Assembly: GCA_964486935.1 (NCBI GenBank)
Contig: CAZAPG010000004.1
Span: 124,001 to 188,000, forward strand
Source: CAZAPG01 sp964486935
GTDB taxonomy: Bacteria > Chloroflexota > Anaerolineae > 4572-78 > J111
Reading direction: 5' to 3'
DNA: 64,000 nt
The position numbers and the translations under genes are program-made. The notes below the pieces were generated by a model. It worked only from the letters and a program-made list of their open reading frames with translations. It was not told where the DNA came from and searched no databases. Shown here piece after piece: positions 17,065 through 25,350 of this stretch; within the stretch, counting starts at the first letter, position 1; the number at the start of each line of letters is the position of its first letter.

Positions 17065-17092
17065 AGTATACAAAAATTTATACAGAAGTCAA
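17065..17092 (-). promoter_or_regulatory. Sigma-70 promoter of the 16914-15789 unit
   Basis: Minus strand TTGACT (17092-17087), 16-bp spacer, TATACT (17070-17065). The start site would be near 17058, about 20 nt before leader copy 3. The spacer and -10 overlap an AT-rich imperfect palindrome (GTATAAATTTTTGTATAC). Confidence 0.75.
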
Positions 17093-17141
17093 TAGCCTGC
17101 CCCCAACTCTAATCAACCTTTAATATTTGATGCGACCCTGG

Positions 17142-17510
17142 TCAACCAAATTTCTTATTCAAGTCAACATCAACCGTAATCACAATTACCCGTTCGCCCG
17201 TTTTGGTGCTCATATCGGTATGCAGGCTGATGGGGGTGCAACCCAGAGTAGCCTGCACAATTTCGTACAGCAACTCGCGAGAGGTTTCAAACAACTGGCG
17301 GCGAGTCTCTTTGACCAATATTTGCCCTTCGCGGCTTTCGGCCAGTTTCATTTCGGCGGGAGTGAGAACGCCGCGCAAACGCACCAGAACCATATCTTGA
17401 ATCAAGAAGGTGCGCCCTTCCAGCGGGCCGCGCCCCAGATAATCCTTTTCAAATTTGATGATGGCATTGGTGAATTCGGCCTCAAGCTGGCCGCGAGTTT
17501 TTTTTGTCAT
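17142..17510 (-). CDS. DUF2294-family protein
   Basis: 122 residues, soluble. The sequence matches the DUF2294 plan: an N-terminal helix, GPLEGRTFLIQDMVLVRLRGVLTP (here split: DMVLVRLRGVLTPAE), a long helix with QLFETSRELLYEIVQATLG, and the closing strand TKTGERVIVITVDVD. Members are small proteins of unknown function sometimes linked to ion or redox stress. It is divergent from the SorC-type regulator, with 224 bp between them. Shine-Dalgarno is weak. Confidence 0.75.
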   Translation of the reverse strand: MTKKTRGQLEAEFTNAIIKFEKDYLGRGPLEGRTFLIQDMVLVRLRGVLTPAEMKLAESREGQILVKETRRQLFETSRELLYEIVQATLGCTPISLHTDMSTKTGERVIVITVDVDLNKKFG

Positions 17511-17636
17511 TGACAGCGCGAATGTTGCCTTAAATTTTGCCGTCTAATATTACCCGCAATGTTGCTTTTTGCACAAATTCTTCTTATCTTCAAACTGCCT
17601 TCCGCCTGGCGTTCCTGTAAAAATTTAACTATAAAT

Positions 17637-17665
17637 TTGACAGCCAATCAGGTATATTATATAAT
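17637..17665 (+). promoter_or_regulatory. Sigma-70 promoter of the SorC-type regulator
   Basis: TTGACA (17637-17642), exactly 17 bp, TATAAT (17660-17665): a consensus promoter. The regulator starts at 17735, leaving a leader of about 60 nt that holds the operator-like palindrome at 17686-17699. A perfect consensus promoter with a palindrome just downstream fits an autorepressed gene. Confidence 0.82.
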
Positions 17666-17685
17666 TTTGGTTAATTAAACAGGAG

Positions 17686-17699
17686 TGAATAAAAATTCA
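17686..17699. promoter_or_regulatory. Candidate SorC-type operator (regulator gene)
   Basis: TGAATAAAAATTCA: arms TGAAT and ATTCA around AAAA, about 14 bp past the start site of the consensus promoter. The same arms recur in a perfect palindrome at 18854-18867 before the transporter genes. Two matching palindromes at the two promoters of a regulon imply that the regulator encoded between them binds here. This is inference. Confidence 0.6.
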
Positions 17700-17734
17700 T
17701 TCATATAAAAGATCTAAAGAGTTCTCATTATTCG

Positions 17735-18685
17735 ATGGCACGTATTGATGAACTAAGATTAATGACTAAAGTAGCCCGGCTTTATTATGAGCGCGGTCTG
17801 CGGCAATCACAAATTGCCAACCAACTGGCCTTGTCGCAAACAACTATTTCCCGATTGCTCAAACGGGCCGAACAAGAGCAAATTGTTCGTATCAGAATCA
17901 GCGTGCCGCCGGGCGCTTATCCTGATTTGGAAGATGCTCTCCAAACCAGTTATCAGCTAAAAGATGTTATTGTAGTTGATTGTGCTGACGACGAGAGCGA
18001 CCTGCTGCGCCAGCTTGGGGCTGCCGCCGCCCATTATGTGGAAACCACCATCCGGCAGGGAGATACAATTGGTATTTCCTCGCGTAGTATTTCCTTACTG
18101 GCTATGCTTGATGCTATGCATCCGCTGGCTCACCTGTCCAAGGCCAATGTGGTGCAAATACTGGGTAGTATCGGCGAACCCACTGATGAAGCCCACGCCG
18201 CCCATTTGACCCGGCGGCTGGCCGAACTGATGCATGGTAATGCCATCTTTTTACCTGCACCCGGCGTAGTTGGTTCTGCCGATGCTCGTCGTATTCTTAT
18301 GGAAGACCAGTATGTGCGCGATGTAAGCAAATTGTTTGATCACCTGGATTTAGCCCTGGTGGGTATTGGTGCAACCGAGCCTCACAAACTGTTAGCCAGC
18401 CAGGGTAATTTTTTTACCCAAGAAGAACTTGATACCCTAAAGAGTAATGGAGCGGTCGGTAATATCTGCCTGCGTTTTTACAATATCAACGGCGAGCCGG
18501 TAATCACGCCGATTGATAATCGTATAGTGGGTGTTGAATACAAACACCTGCAACAGGCCACCCGAACGGTAGGTATTGTCGGCGGACAGAATAAATTTGC
18601 GGCTATTCTGGGCGCTATCAAGGGCGGCTGGATCAACGTACTCATTACTGACCGCTTTACGGCGGAGCGGTTACGACAAGTTTAG
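17735..18685 (+). CDS. SorC-family sugar-responsive transcriptional regulator
   Basis: 316 residues. The N-terminal helix-turn-helix (about 15-60) reads RLYYERGLRQSQIANQLALS then QTTISRLLKRAEQEQIV. From about 65 follows the sugar-phosphate-binding domain of the SorC/DeoR (CggR-like) family: GDTIGISSRSISLLAML, VVQILGSIG, LPAPGVVGSADARRILMED, GAVGNICLRFYNINGEPV, and a closing GGQNKFAAILGAIKGGWINVLITD. Such proteins are usually repressors released by a phosphorylated intermediate of the pathway they control. Its position at the head of the apiose-type operon and the shared palindromes make it the likely local regulator. The ATG at 17735 lacks a strong Shine-Dalgarno. Confidence 0.9.
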   Translation: MARIDELRLMTKVARLYYERGLRQSQIANQLALSQTTISRLLKRAEQEQIVRIRISVPPGAYPDLEDALQTSYQLKDVIVVDCADDESDLLRQLGAAAAHYVETTIRQGDTIGISSRSISLLAMLDAMHPLAHLSKANVVQILGSIGEPTDEAHAAHLTRRLAELMHGNAIFLPAPGVVGSADARRILMEDQYVRDVSKLFDHLDLALVGIGATEPHKLLASQGNFFTQEELDTLKSNGAVGNICLRFYNINGEPVITPIDNRIVGVEYKHLQQATRTVGIVGGQNKFAAILGAIKGGWINVLITDRFTAERLRQV

Positions 18686-18853
18686 CCACTCAATATAAAA
18701 ATTTTATGCTCACCCGGTGGCGTCGCCTGACAGGTTTCGGGCGTTGCCAGGGGCAGTTTTTTGAACTGTACCACGTGCCGGGCAATGTAACCGGAGGATG
18801 TAACGGAAGATTGAGGCTGTCAATGCCTTTTTTCTCCCAGGCATAACCAGGGG

Positions 18854-18867
18854 TGAATAATTATTCA
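18854..18867. promoter_or_regulatory. Candidate SorC-type operator (transporter/catabolic operon)
   Basis: TGAATAATTATTCA, a perfect 14-bp palindrome 29 bp before the ATG of the first permease gene and just ahead of its GAAGGAG site. Its arms equal those at 17686-17699. No convincing -35/-10 pair was found in the preceding 210 bp (18686-18895), which otherwise holds no credible gene. Confidence 0.65.
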
Positions 18868-18895
18868 AAAGAGTTTGAAGGAGCAAATTATAATT

Positions 18896-19807
18896 ATGGA
18901 AGGAACACCCTCAAATTCAGTTGTTATAGCCAAACCTCAAAGCCGCTCAAAAAGCACAACCAGCTACTGGACCTATCGGCACTGGAATCAGGCCCTATCC
19001 TGGGGCGTGATCTCGGCTTTTCTGCTTTTCAGCCTGTTTCCGGTCTACTGGATTGTGATGACAGCGTTCCGGTCGGAGATAGACATCTTTCACAAGCCGG
19101 TGTTGCTATATCCCACCCGTCTTTCATTAGAAAATATCAACTATGTTCTTTTTGGCAGCACCACCAACGACCCGATTATCCGCTTCTTCTTTACCAGCCT
19201 CATCATCGCCCTAACTTCCACCGTGCTTGCTACCGGCGTGGGGGTAATGTGCGCCTACGGCCTGGGACGCTACCGGGTAGGCGGCGAGTTTTTGTCAACC
19301 TGGATTTTGTCTCAGCGATTTTTTCCAGGCATCGCTTTGATTGTGCCGCTGTTTGTCCTGTTCAAAAAGCTGGGCCTGCTGGACACCTACTACGGCCTGA
19401 TTTTGTTGTACATCACTTTTAACGTGCCGCTGGCCACCTGGCTGATGCTGGGGCACATTCAGGGCCTGCCGGTTGACCTGGAAGAAGCAGCCCTGGTGGA
19501 AGGGGCCACTTATTGGCAAGTCTTCTGGAAAATTGTTCTGCCCCTGGTAAAACCCGGCCTGGCAATTACGGCTATGTTCACCTTTATTCTTAGCTGGAAC
19601 GAGTATCTGTTTGCCTTTCAGTTGGCCGGCAACCAGGTTTCGACCATTACGGTCTATATCCCCCGCCTGCGGACGGCCATTTCCCTGTTGTATGGCCACA
19701 TTGCGGCGGCGTCGCTGCTTTCGGTGGTACCGGCAGTGATGTTTGCCTGGGTGCTGCAACGCTATCTGGTACACGGAATTACCACAGGAGGCGTAAAGGA
19801 TTTATGA
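18896..19807 (+). CDS. ABC sugar transporter permease (MalG/CUT1 type)
   Basis: 303 residues from the ATG at 18896 (GAAGGAG upstream; a TTG at 18875 would begin within that site). Six helices; the EAA loop that docks the ATPase reads EEAALVEGATYWQVFWKIVLP with the conserved Gly. WNEYLFAFQLAG after the loop is typical of the second (MalG-like) permease of carbohydrate uptake family 1. Its stop overlaps the next permease by four bases. Substrate is presumed from context to be an apiose-containing sugar or related acid. Confidence 0.93.
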   Translation: MEGTPSNSVVIAKPQSRSKSTTSYWTYRHWNQALSWGVISAFLLFSLFPVYWIVMTAFRSEIDIFHKPVLLYPTRLSLENINYVLFGSTTNDPIIRFFFTSLIIALTSTVLATGVGVMCAYGLGRYRVGGEFLSTWILSQRFFPGIALIVPLFVLFKKLGLLDTYYGLILLYITFNVPLATWLMLGHIQGLPVDLEEAALVEGATYWQVFWKIVLPLVKPGLAITAMFTFILSWNEYLFAFQLAGNQVSTITVYIPRLRTAISLLYGHIAAASLLSVVPAVMFAWVLQRYLVHGITTGGVKDL

Positions 19808-20691
19808 GAGCCAAAACATTTGGGCGGCTGATGGTTGCCCCGGCGGTAATTATATTGCTGGCAGTCGGCGTAGTTCCGTTTTTTTACTCGCTCTATCTGG
19901 CGCTGTTTCGTTCGCCGCCCAACCCGGCCATGCCGGCCACCTATTACGGCATGGGAAATTTTTGGGACTTGTTAAAGGACAAGCAATTTGCCGACGCCGT
20001 GCTAAACACCGGCATTTTATTGGCAGTTACCGTGCCGGCTAAACTGGTTTTGGGTTTTATGCTGGCGCTGGCGCTGCGGCAAGTGCATCGTTTGCGGGGG
20101 GTTGCCATTTCATTGGTCCTCATTCCTTCGGCGCTGGCCCCCATTGTGGTAGGCATTGGCTGGTGGATGATGTTTAGCCCGCGCTTTGGGCCGGTCAACG
20201 CCATTTTAGAGCAGTGGTTTGGTATTGCGGGCCGCGACTGGCCTATTCAAATGCCCGAAGCTTTTATCAGCATCATCATTGCTACTATCTGGCAATCGAC
20301 CCCCTTTGTAGCCGTAATTTTACTGGGCGGGCTGCTGGCCATTCCCGACTCATTGACGGAAGCCGCCCAGATAGATGGAGCCAGCGGCTGGTCGATGCTG
20401 TGGCATATTATTTTGCCCATGATGCGTCCCTATTTTTTAATTGCCGGGCTGTTGCAAATTATCGGCATTACCCAGTTGTACGAGATACCCTGGTTTATTA
20501 CCCAGGGCGGGCCGGGGAATGAAACCGTGGTGGCCGGTATCTACCTTTACAAACTGGCTTTTAATTTTGTAGATTTGGGCCGGGCCTCGATGATGGCCTT
20601 TTTTCTGGTGATTGCGCTCATCATCATGTCAACCGTTTACATCAAGTGGCTCTCCCACCGCGACGAGGCCGACGCCAGGCAGTTTGTTTGA
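19804..20691 (+). CDS. ABC sugar transporter permease (MalF/UgpA type)
   Basis: 295 residues, six helices. The EAA loop is TEAAQIDGASGWSMLWHIILP; TQGGPGNETVVAGIYLYKLAF follows, typical of MalF/UgpA-like partners. Start overlaps the preceding permease (ATGA), so the two are translationally coupled. It forms the channel with the MalG-type subunit. No ATPase gene is present in the window; a shared MsmX/UgpC-type ATPase encoded elsewhere is the usual solution. Confidence 0.93.
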   Translation: MRAKTFGRLMVAPAVIILLAVGVVPFFYSLYLALFRSPPNPAMPATYYGMGNFWDLLKDKQFADAVLNTGILLAVTVPAKLVLGFMLALALRQVHRLRGVAISLVLIPSALAPIVVGIGWWMMFSPRFGPVNAILEQWFGIAGRDWPIQMPEAFISIIIATIWQSTPFVAVILLGGLLAIPDSLTEAAQIDGASGWSMLWHIILPMMRPYFLIAGLLQIIGITQLYEIPWFITQGGPGNETVVAGIYLYKLAFNFVDLGRASMMAFFLVIALIIMSTVYIKWLSHRDEADARQFV

Positions 20692-20749
20692 TTTTTACCG
20701 AAAGGAGGCTGATAAATATTGAACTAAAAAGTTGCGTAGCACAAAAAAA

Positions 20750-20797
20750 GATGCAGAAGATAGCGCGGCGGCCAAACCACATCTCATCTTCTGCATC
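20750..20797 (+). promoter_or_regulatory. 12-bp perfect stem-loop between permease and binding-protein genes
   Basis: GATGCAGAAGAT (20750-20761) and its exact complement (20786-20797) enclose a 24-nt loop. A second small hairpin (AACTCC/GGAGTT, 20811-20831) follows. There is no T-run after either. In a 227-bp gap inside the operon they could act as a processing or stabilising site that gives the binding protein a higher mRNA level than the permeases. No gene is visible in the gap. Confidence 0.5.
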
Positions 20798-20918
20798 AAT
20801 AAGCCATAGGAACTCCACCACAGGCGGAGTTGCCTGACCATTTTTGATTATACCACGTTGTAACATCTGCTGAAAATGTTGTTGAAGCAAAAAATTATAT
20901 GGAGAGGAGTTTTTGATC

Positions 20919-22535
20919 ATGAGGCATTCGATAAAATTGCTGCTCTTGTTTATGGCTGCGCTAATACTGTTGGTTATTGCGGCCTGTGGCGGCCAACCCG
21001 AAACTATTACCGTGGTGGAAACGGTTGAAGTTGAAAAAGTGGTAGAAAAAGAGGTTACAGTTGTAGAAACGGTTGAAGTTGAAAAAGAAGTGACGGTGGT
21101 GGAAACCGTTGAGGTAGAAAAGGTGGCCGATACCGCTATGGAGGCGCCGCGCTTTGATGGCGTTAACCTCAAATATATGTCGCATCCCGGTGGCATTTTA
21201 CCCCATATCACCTGGAACCAGGATTACATCAAAGAAAAATATGGCATTGAAGTGACCATTCTGGAGTCGCCCGACCCCACCAGCTACCAGGATGCCCAAA
21301 AAGATTGGCGGGCCGGCGGCGGAACTTACTGCGTAGTGATGCACTTTCCTCGCTACAATGGCGAACTGTCTATTGGTTACCTGCGCCCGCTGGATGACCT
21401 GATTGTAAAATACCATGCCGAAGAACTGTTCAACGGTATCATGGATAGCTACCGCATTCTCTATTCCGAATGGGGCGGCCAAACCGTAACCGTGCCGATG
21501 GATGGCGACGTAGCGATGATGTACTATCGCAAAGATGCTTTTGAAAATCCCGAATATCAAGCCCAATTTAAAGAAAAGTATGGTTACGACCTGGAAGCGC
21601 CCCGCACCTATGACCAGTTGATTGATGTGGCCGAGTTTTTCACTGGTTGGGAGTGGGGCGACAGCGGCAAAAATGGCTATGGCTTCCAGACCAGTAGTTG
21701 GGACCGCAACTTCATCGAGCAGCAATGGGCGCCCATGATGGCCTCGGCGGGCGGCAACTGGTTTGACCAGGATATGAACCCCATGATTAACGGCCCGGCC
21801 GGCGTACAGGCGTTGGTAGACATGAAGACCTTGCTGCAATACGCCCCCGAAGGAGCCGCGGCTATGAATTGGGGCGAAACTATGAACACCTCGCTCAACG
21901 AAGATATTGCCGTAATTTTGTGGTACATGGACCTGGGCCGCTTCCTGTCTGGCAGTGAAACAGAAACCAGGGACTTTCTGGGGGGCCAGGGGATTACGGT
22001 TAAACAAGAGAACTTTGGTTACGCCCTGTGGCCGGGTTACGAGGTTGACGGCGTCTACCGCAACTTTAACTCCATGTTCTATGGCCGGGTGCTGGGCATT
22101 AGCCAATATTGCGACCAGCCGGACGCCGCCTTTATGGTCCTAAAAACCATGCTTGAACCGGAACACCGCCGCATCTTTATGGACACCCTGGAATCCGGCA
22201 GCGATATGTACCTTAAATCTGATTACAATACAGATGCCTTCACTAATTTAAGCCCGGACCCCGAGTTTTTGGATGTCGCCAAACAGGTGCTCTCCAACGG
22301 TTTCCCCGAAATGCAGTTGCCCGGTACCGGCGAGTATATGGACGCCTTGCAGGGTGAACTGCACGCTTATATCAACGGCGCTGAAAACAGCCCGGAAGCC
22401 GCTCAGTCCGCGCTTGACCGGGTAGCCGAACGCTGGAACGAAATTACCGACCGCTGGGGCCGTGAACCCCAAAAGAACTACTGGCGCGAAATTAACGCTC
22501 GTTACAAAGAAGCCGGCCTGAATATCGCCCAATAA
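20919..22535 (+). CDS. ABC sugar-binding lipoprotein (family 1 solute-binding protein)
   Basis: 538 residues from the ATG at 20919 (GGAG nine bases upstream). A lipoprotein signal ends at Cys23 (LVIAAC). Residues about 30-75 are a Val/Glu/Thr repeat (ETVEVEK and EKEVTVV units) that acts as a spacer from the membrane, a style common in Chloroflexota. The rest is a two-lobed extracytoplasmic solute-binding domain with MDGDVAMMYYRKDAF, PRTYDQLIDVAEFF and the conserved Trp/Tyr-rich pocket. Delivers the sugar to the two permeases encoded upstream. Its place after rather than before the permeases is uncommon but not rare. Confidence 0.92.
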   Translation: MRHSIKLLLLFMAALILLVIAACGGQPETITVVETVEVEKVVEKEVTVVETVEVEKEVTVVETVEVEKVADTAMEAPRFDGVNLKYMSHPGGILPHITWNQDYIKEKYGIEVTILESPDPTSYQDAQKDWRAGGGTYCVVMHFPRYNGELSIGYLRPLDDLIVKYHAEELFNGIMDSYRILYSEWGGQTVTVPMDGDVAMMYYRKDAFENPEYQAQFKEKYGYDLEAPRTYDQLIDVAEFFTGWEWGDSGKNGYGFQTSSWDRNFIEQQWAPMMASAGGNWFDQDMNPMINGPAGVQALVDMKTLLQYAPEGAAAMNWGETMNTSLNEDIAVILWYMDLGRFLSGSETETRDFLGGQGITVKQENFGYALWPGYEVDGVYRNFNSMFYGRVLGISQYCDQPDAAFMVLKTMLEPEHRRIFMDTLESGSDMYLKSDYNTDAFTNLSPDPEFLDVAKQVLSNGFPEMQLPGTGEYMDALQGELHAYINGAENSPEAAQSALDRVAERWNEITDRWGREPQKNYWREINARYKEAGLNIAQ

Positions 22536-22556
22536 CCAACCATTTTTCCTCCTCTG

Positions 22557-22590
22557 GAGTGGAGGGAGGCCCGCCCATCTCCCTCCACTC
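22557..22590 (+). terminator. Strong 12-bp stem-loop after the binding-protein gene
   Basis: GAGTGGAGGGAG (22557-22568) pairs perfectly with CTCCCTCCACTC (22579-22590) around a 10-nt loop, 21 bases after the stop codon. The following bases are ATTAAACG, not a T-run, so it probably protects the transporter mRNA from 3' decay or partially terminates before the catabolic genes. Confidence 0.5.
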
Positions 22591-22698
22591 ATTAAACGCC
22601 AGCGACAATCTTCCAATTTTGGGAGAGAGACCCGCGCAGAGTGTCATCTTCAAAAAAGATTTCATTCGCTATTTACCTGTTACTTATTAGGAGGGGTT

Positions 22699-24309
22699 AT
22701 GACTCCCCAAACACCCGTGCCCCAATGGGGGCGTTTTGAAGCCGGTTTTACCAGCACAGTTGTTTACGCCAACCCCATTCAAGAAGCTGAATTGCAGGTC
22801 ACGCTTACGGCTCCATCTGGCGACTCTCACACCGTTTACGGCTTTTGGGATGGCGGCGCTGCCTGGCGCGTCCGTTTCATTCCCACCCAGGAAGGAACCT
22901 GGACGTACATGACCATCTGTTCCGACACCCAAAACGCAGGCTTACACCAGCAAACAGGCCAGTTTGCGTGCGGACCTCCAACTGACGCAACCCCCTTTGC
23001 CCGGCACGGCCCGTTGAAGCTGTCAGAAAATCGCCGCTACCTGGCCCACGCCGACGGCGCGCCCTTTTTTTGGCTGGCCGATACCTGCTGGAACGGCCCG
23101 CTTCTGGCCACGCCGGATGAATGGAACCACTATTTGCAGACTCGCACGCGGCAAAAATTCAATACGGTGCAATGGGTCGCCACCCAGTGGATTAGCGCCC
23201 CCAACGGCGACCTGCACGGCGGCCTCCCTTTTACCGGTCACGAGCGCGTGGCGGTGAATCCGGTTGTTTATCAGCGGCTGGATGCCAAACTGGAGGCCAT
23301 TAACCGGGCCGGGCTGCTGGGCGCGCCGGTGCTGCTGTGGGCTGCCGAGTGGGGCGATTATGAAGTGATGAAAATCAACCCCGGCTTAACCCTGCCGGAA
23401 GAGCAGTGCATTTTGCTGGCCCGCTACATGGTGGCTCGCTGGCAAGGGCACTACGTAGCCTGGATTCTCCCCGGCGACGGTGAATATCGGGGTGAAAAAG
23501 CAGGCCGGTGGCAAAGAATTGGCCGGGCCGTGTTTGGCAATATCCCCCACGCGCCGGTTACGCTCCACCCCAGCGGCTTGCAGTGGAACATGGCCGAGTT
23601 TGGCAACGAAAGCTGGTGGGATTTTGTGGGCTACCAAAGTTGCCATTTTGTCGATGACGAGGCTCTGGCCTGGCTGGCCGGCGGCCCGCCGGCTACAGGC
23701 TGGAGGCGCGAGCCGGCCCGACCCATCATCAATCTGGAGCCGTTGTATGAAAACATTATGGACCTGCGCAATCACGACCGCCGGTTTGACGCCTTTGACG
23801 CGCGCCGGACTATCTACTGGAGCCTGCTGGTTTCGCCGCCGGCGGGCGTAACCTACGGCGGCCACGGCGTGTGGGGCTGGGATGACGGCAGCGGTCCCTC
23901 GACGGCGCACCCCACGGTAGGGACACCCCTGCCCTGGCAGCAGGCCCTGCAAATGCCCGCCGCCGGACAAATGGCCCACCTGTTTGATTTTTTCAACGCC
24001 ATTGAATGGTGGCGGCTGCGCCCGGCCCCGGAGTTGGTGGTCAACCAGCCCGGACAAACCTCTCCCAGCCGCCATATTGCGGCTGCCTGCACTGCCAAAG
24101 GAGACCTGGCCGTACTCTACATTCCGCAAGACCCGCTGGTTCAACTGCGGCTGTCCGGGTTGTCATCCAACCTGTCGGTTTGGTGGTTTAACCCTCGCAC
24201 CGGCGAGTACACGGCCATAAAGGGCGTGGTTCCGTCTGGCGAATGGTCGCTAGAGACGCCGGCAGCGGGCGACTGGGTGTTACTTTTGAAGGCACAGGAA
24301 CTTCAATGA
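22699..24309 (+). CDS. DUF4038 / GH140-type glycosidase (apiosidase-like), cytoplasmic
   Basis: 536 residues, AGGAGGGG before the ATG. Residues 1-95 are an Ig-like DUF5060 domain (GFWDGGAAWRVRFIPTQEG). From about 105 the DUF4038 barrel begins with DGAPFFWLADTCWNGPL, then FNTVQWVATQW, WAAEWGDYEV, WILPGDGEYR and NLEPLYENI; the Asp/Glu of the last two are the likeliest catalytic acids. The last 90 residues are a beta-sandwich (collagen-binding-2-like). The founding GH140 member cleaves apiose linkages of rhamnogalacturonan II. No signal peptide is present, so it should act on imported apiose-containing oligosaccharides. Substrate assignment rests on family plus neighbours. Confidence 0.78.
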   Translation: MTPQTPVPQWGRFEAGFTSTVVYANPIQEAELQVTLTAPSGDSHTVYGFWDGGAAWRVRFIPTQEGTWTYMTICSDTQNAGLHQQTGQFACGPPTDATPFARHGPLKLSENRRYLAHADGAPFFWLADTCWNGPLLATPDEWNHYLQTRTRQKFNTVQWVATQWISAPNGDLHGGLPFTGHERVAVNPVVYQRLDAKLEAINRAGLLGAPVLLWAAEWGDYEVMKINPGLTLPEEQCILLARYMVARWQGHYVAWILPGDGEYRGEKAGRWQRIGRAVFGNIPHAPVTLHPSGLQWNMAEFGNESWWDFVGYQSCHFVDDEALAWLAGGPPATGWRREPARPIINLEPLYENIMDLRNHDRRFDAFDARRTIYWSLLVSPPAGVTYGGHGVWGWDDGSGPSTAHPTVGTPLPWQQALQMPAAGQMAHLFDFFNAIEWWRLRPAPELVVNQPGQTSPSRHIAAACTAKGDLAVLYIPQDPLVQLRLSGLSSNLSVWWFNPRTGEYTAIKGVVPSGEWSLETPAAGDWVLLLKAQELQ

Positions 24310-25325
24310 AAATTCTCATTATCGGCGGCACCGGACTCATCAGCACCGCCATTACTCAATTTCTGCTGGAACGCGACGATGAAGTCACGCTCTACAATCG
24401 CGGCCAGACCGGGTCGCGCCTGCCCAAGCAGGTCAATACCCTTCATGGAGACCGCGCCAACTTTGCCGCCTTCGAGGGTCAAATAGCCCAGGCCGGATAT
24501 TTTGATTGCGTCATCGATATGGTCTGTTTTTTGCCCCAAGAGGCCGAGAGTGCGGTACGGGCTTTTAAGGGGCGCATTGGCCAGTATATTTTTTGCAGCA
24601 CGGTTGATGTTTACACCAAGCCGGCCCGCCGCTACCCCATCCGCGAGGATGCGGAACGGCAGCCCGCGGCCTCATTTCCGTATGCCTTTCACAAAGCCGC
24701 CTGTGAGAGAATTTTGCAGCAAGCGCATCACGATAGCCATTTTCCGGTAACGATTATTCGCCCGGCTTACACCTATGGCGAAAGTCGCGGGATACTGCAC
24801 TCGTTAGGCTGGGGCACGGCCTACCTGGACCGCATCCGCAAAGGCAAACCCGTTATTGTTCACGGCGATGGCAACTCGTTTTGGACGGCCTGCCACGTTG
24901 ATGACGTAGCCCCGGCTTTTGCAGAAGCCGCCGGCAATGCCGGCACCTTTGGTTGGGCCTATCACCTTACCGGCGAAGAATGGCTGACCTGGAACGCCTA
25001 TCACCAGGGGGTGGCTCAGGCGTTAAACGCGCCGCCGCCTAAACTGGTTCACATCCCCACCGATTTGCTGGGCAGAGCCGCACCGGAACAAGCCAAATGG
25101 TGCGTGGAAAATTTTCAATTCAACAATATTTTTGATAATACCGCCGCCAAAACCAATCTCAATTTCCGCTACACTATCCCCTGGGTCGAAGGGGTTCGCC
25201 GCACTGTAGACTGGCTGGACGCCCATAATCAAATTGACAACAGCGATGATGATTTCCAGTATGAGCAGATCATCACCTTGTGGCATGAGGTGAGCGCGAC
25301 CATGATTGAAAAATTGGCAGATTAA
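24306..25325 (+). CDS. NAD-dependent epimerase/dehydratase (extended SDR)
   Basis: 339 residues. The ATG at 24306 overlaps the glycosidase stop (ATGA), so the longer in-frame extension is discarded. Nucleotide-binding motif GGTGLIS at the N-terminus; active-site Ser/Tyr/Lys appear as FCSTVDVY and the YxxxK of FPYAFHK. IIRPAYTYGESRG and a substrate-binding C-terminal half follow. In this operon it is a candidate for oxidising or isomerising the freed sugar; an apiose dehydrogenase of the known Gfo/Idh type is absent. That role is inference, and it may instead act on a side product. Confidence 0.8.
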   Translation: MKILIIGGTGLISTAITQFLLERDDEVTLYNRGQTGSRLPKQVNTLHGDRANFAAFEGQIAQAGYFDCVIDMVCFLPQEAESAVRAFKGRIGQYIFCSTVDVYTKPARRYPIREDAERQPAASFPYAFHKAACERILQQAHHDSHFPVTIIRPAYTYGESRGILHSLGWGTAYLDRIRKGKPVIVHGDGNSFWTACHVDDVAPAFAEAAGNAGTFGWAYHLTGEEWLTWNAYHQGVAQALNAPPPKLVHIPTDLLGRAAPEQAKWCVENFQFNNIFDNTAAKTNLNFRYTIPWVEGVRRTVDWLDAHNQIDNSDDDFQYEQIITLWHEVSATMIEKLAD

Positions 25326-25350
25326 AAGTAACCCTATTCAGGAAACCAAT

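Noticed and set aside
18706..18846. 46-codon open frame between the SorC-type regulator and the first permease
   Set aside because: No Shine-Dalgarno, no recognisable features, and it lies in a regulatory gap.
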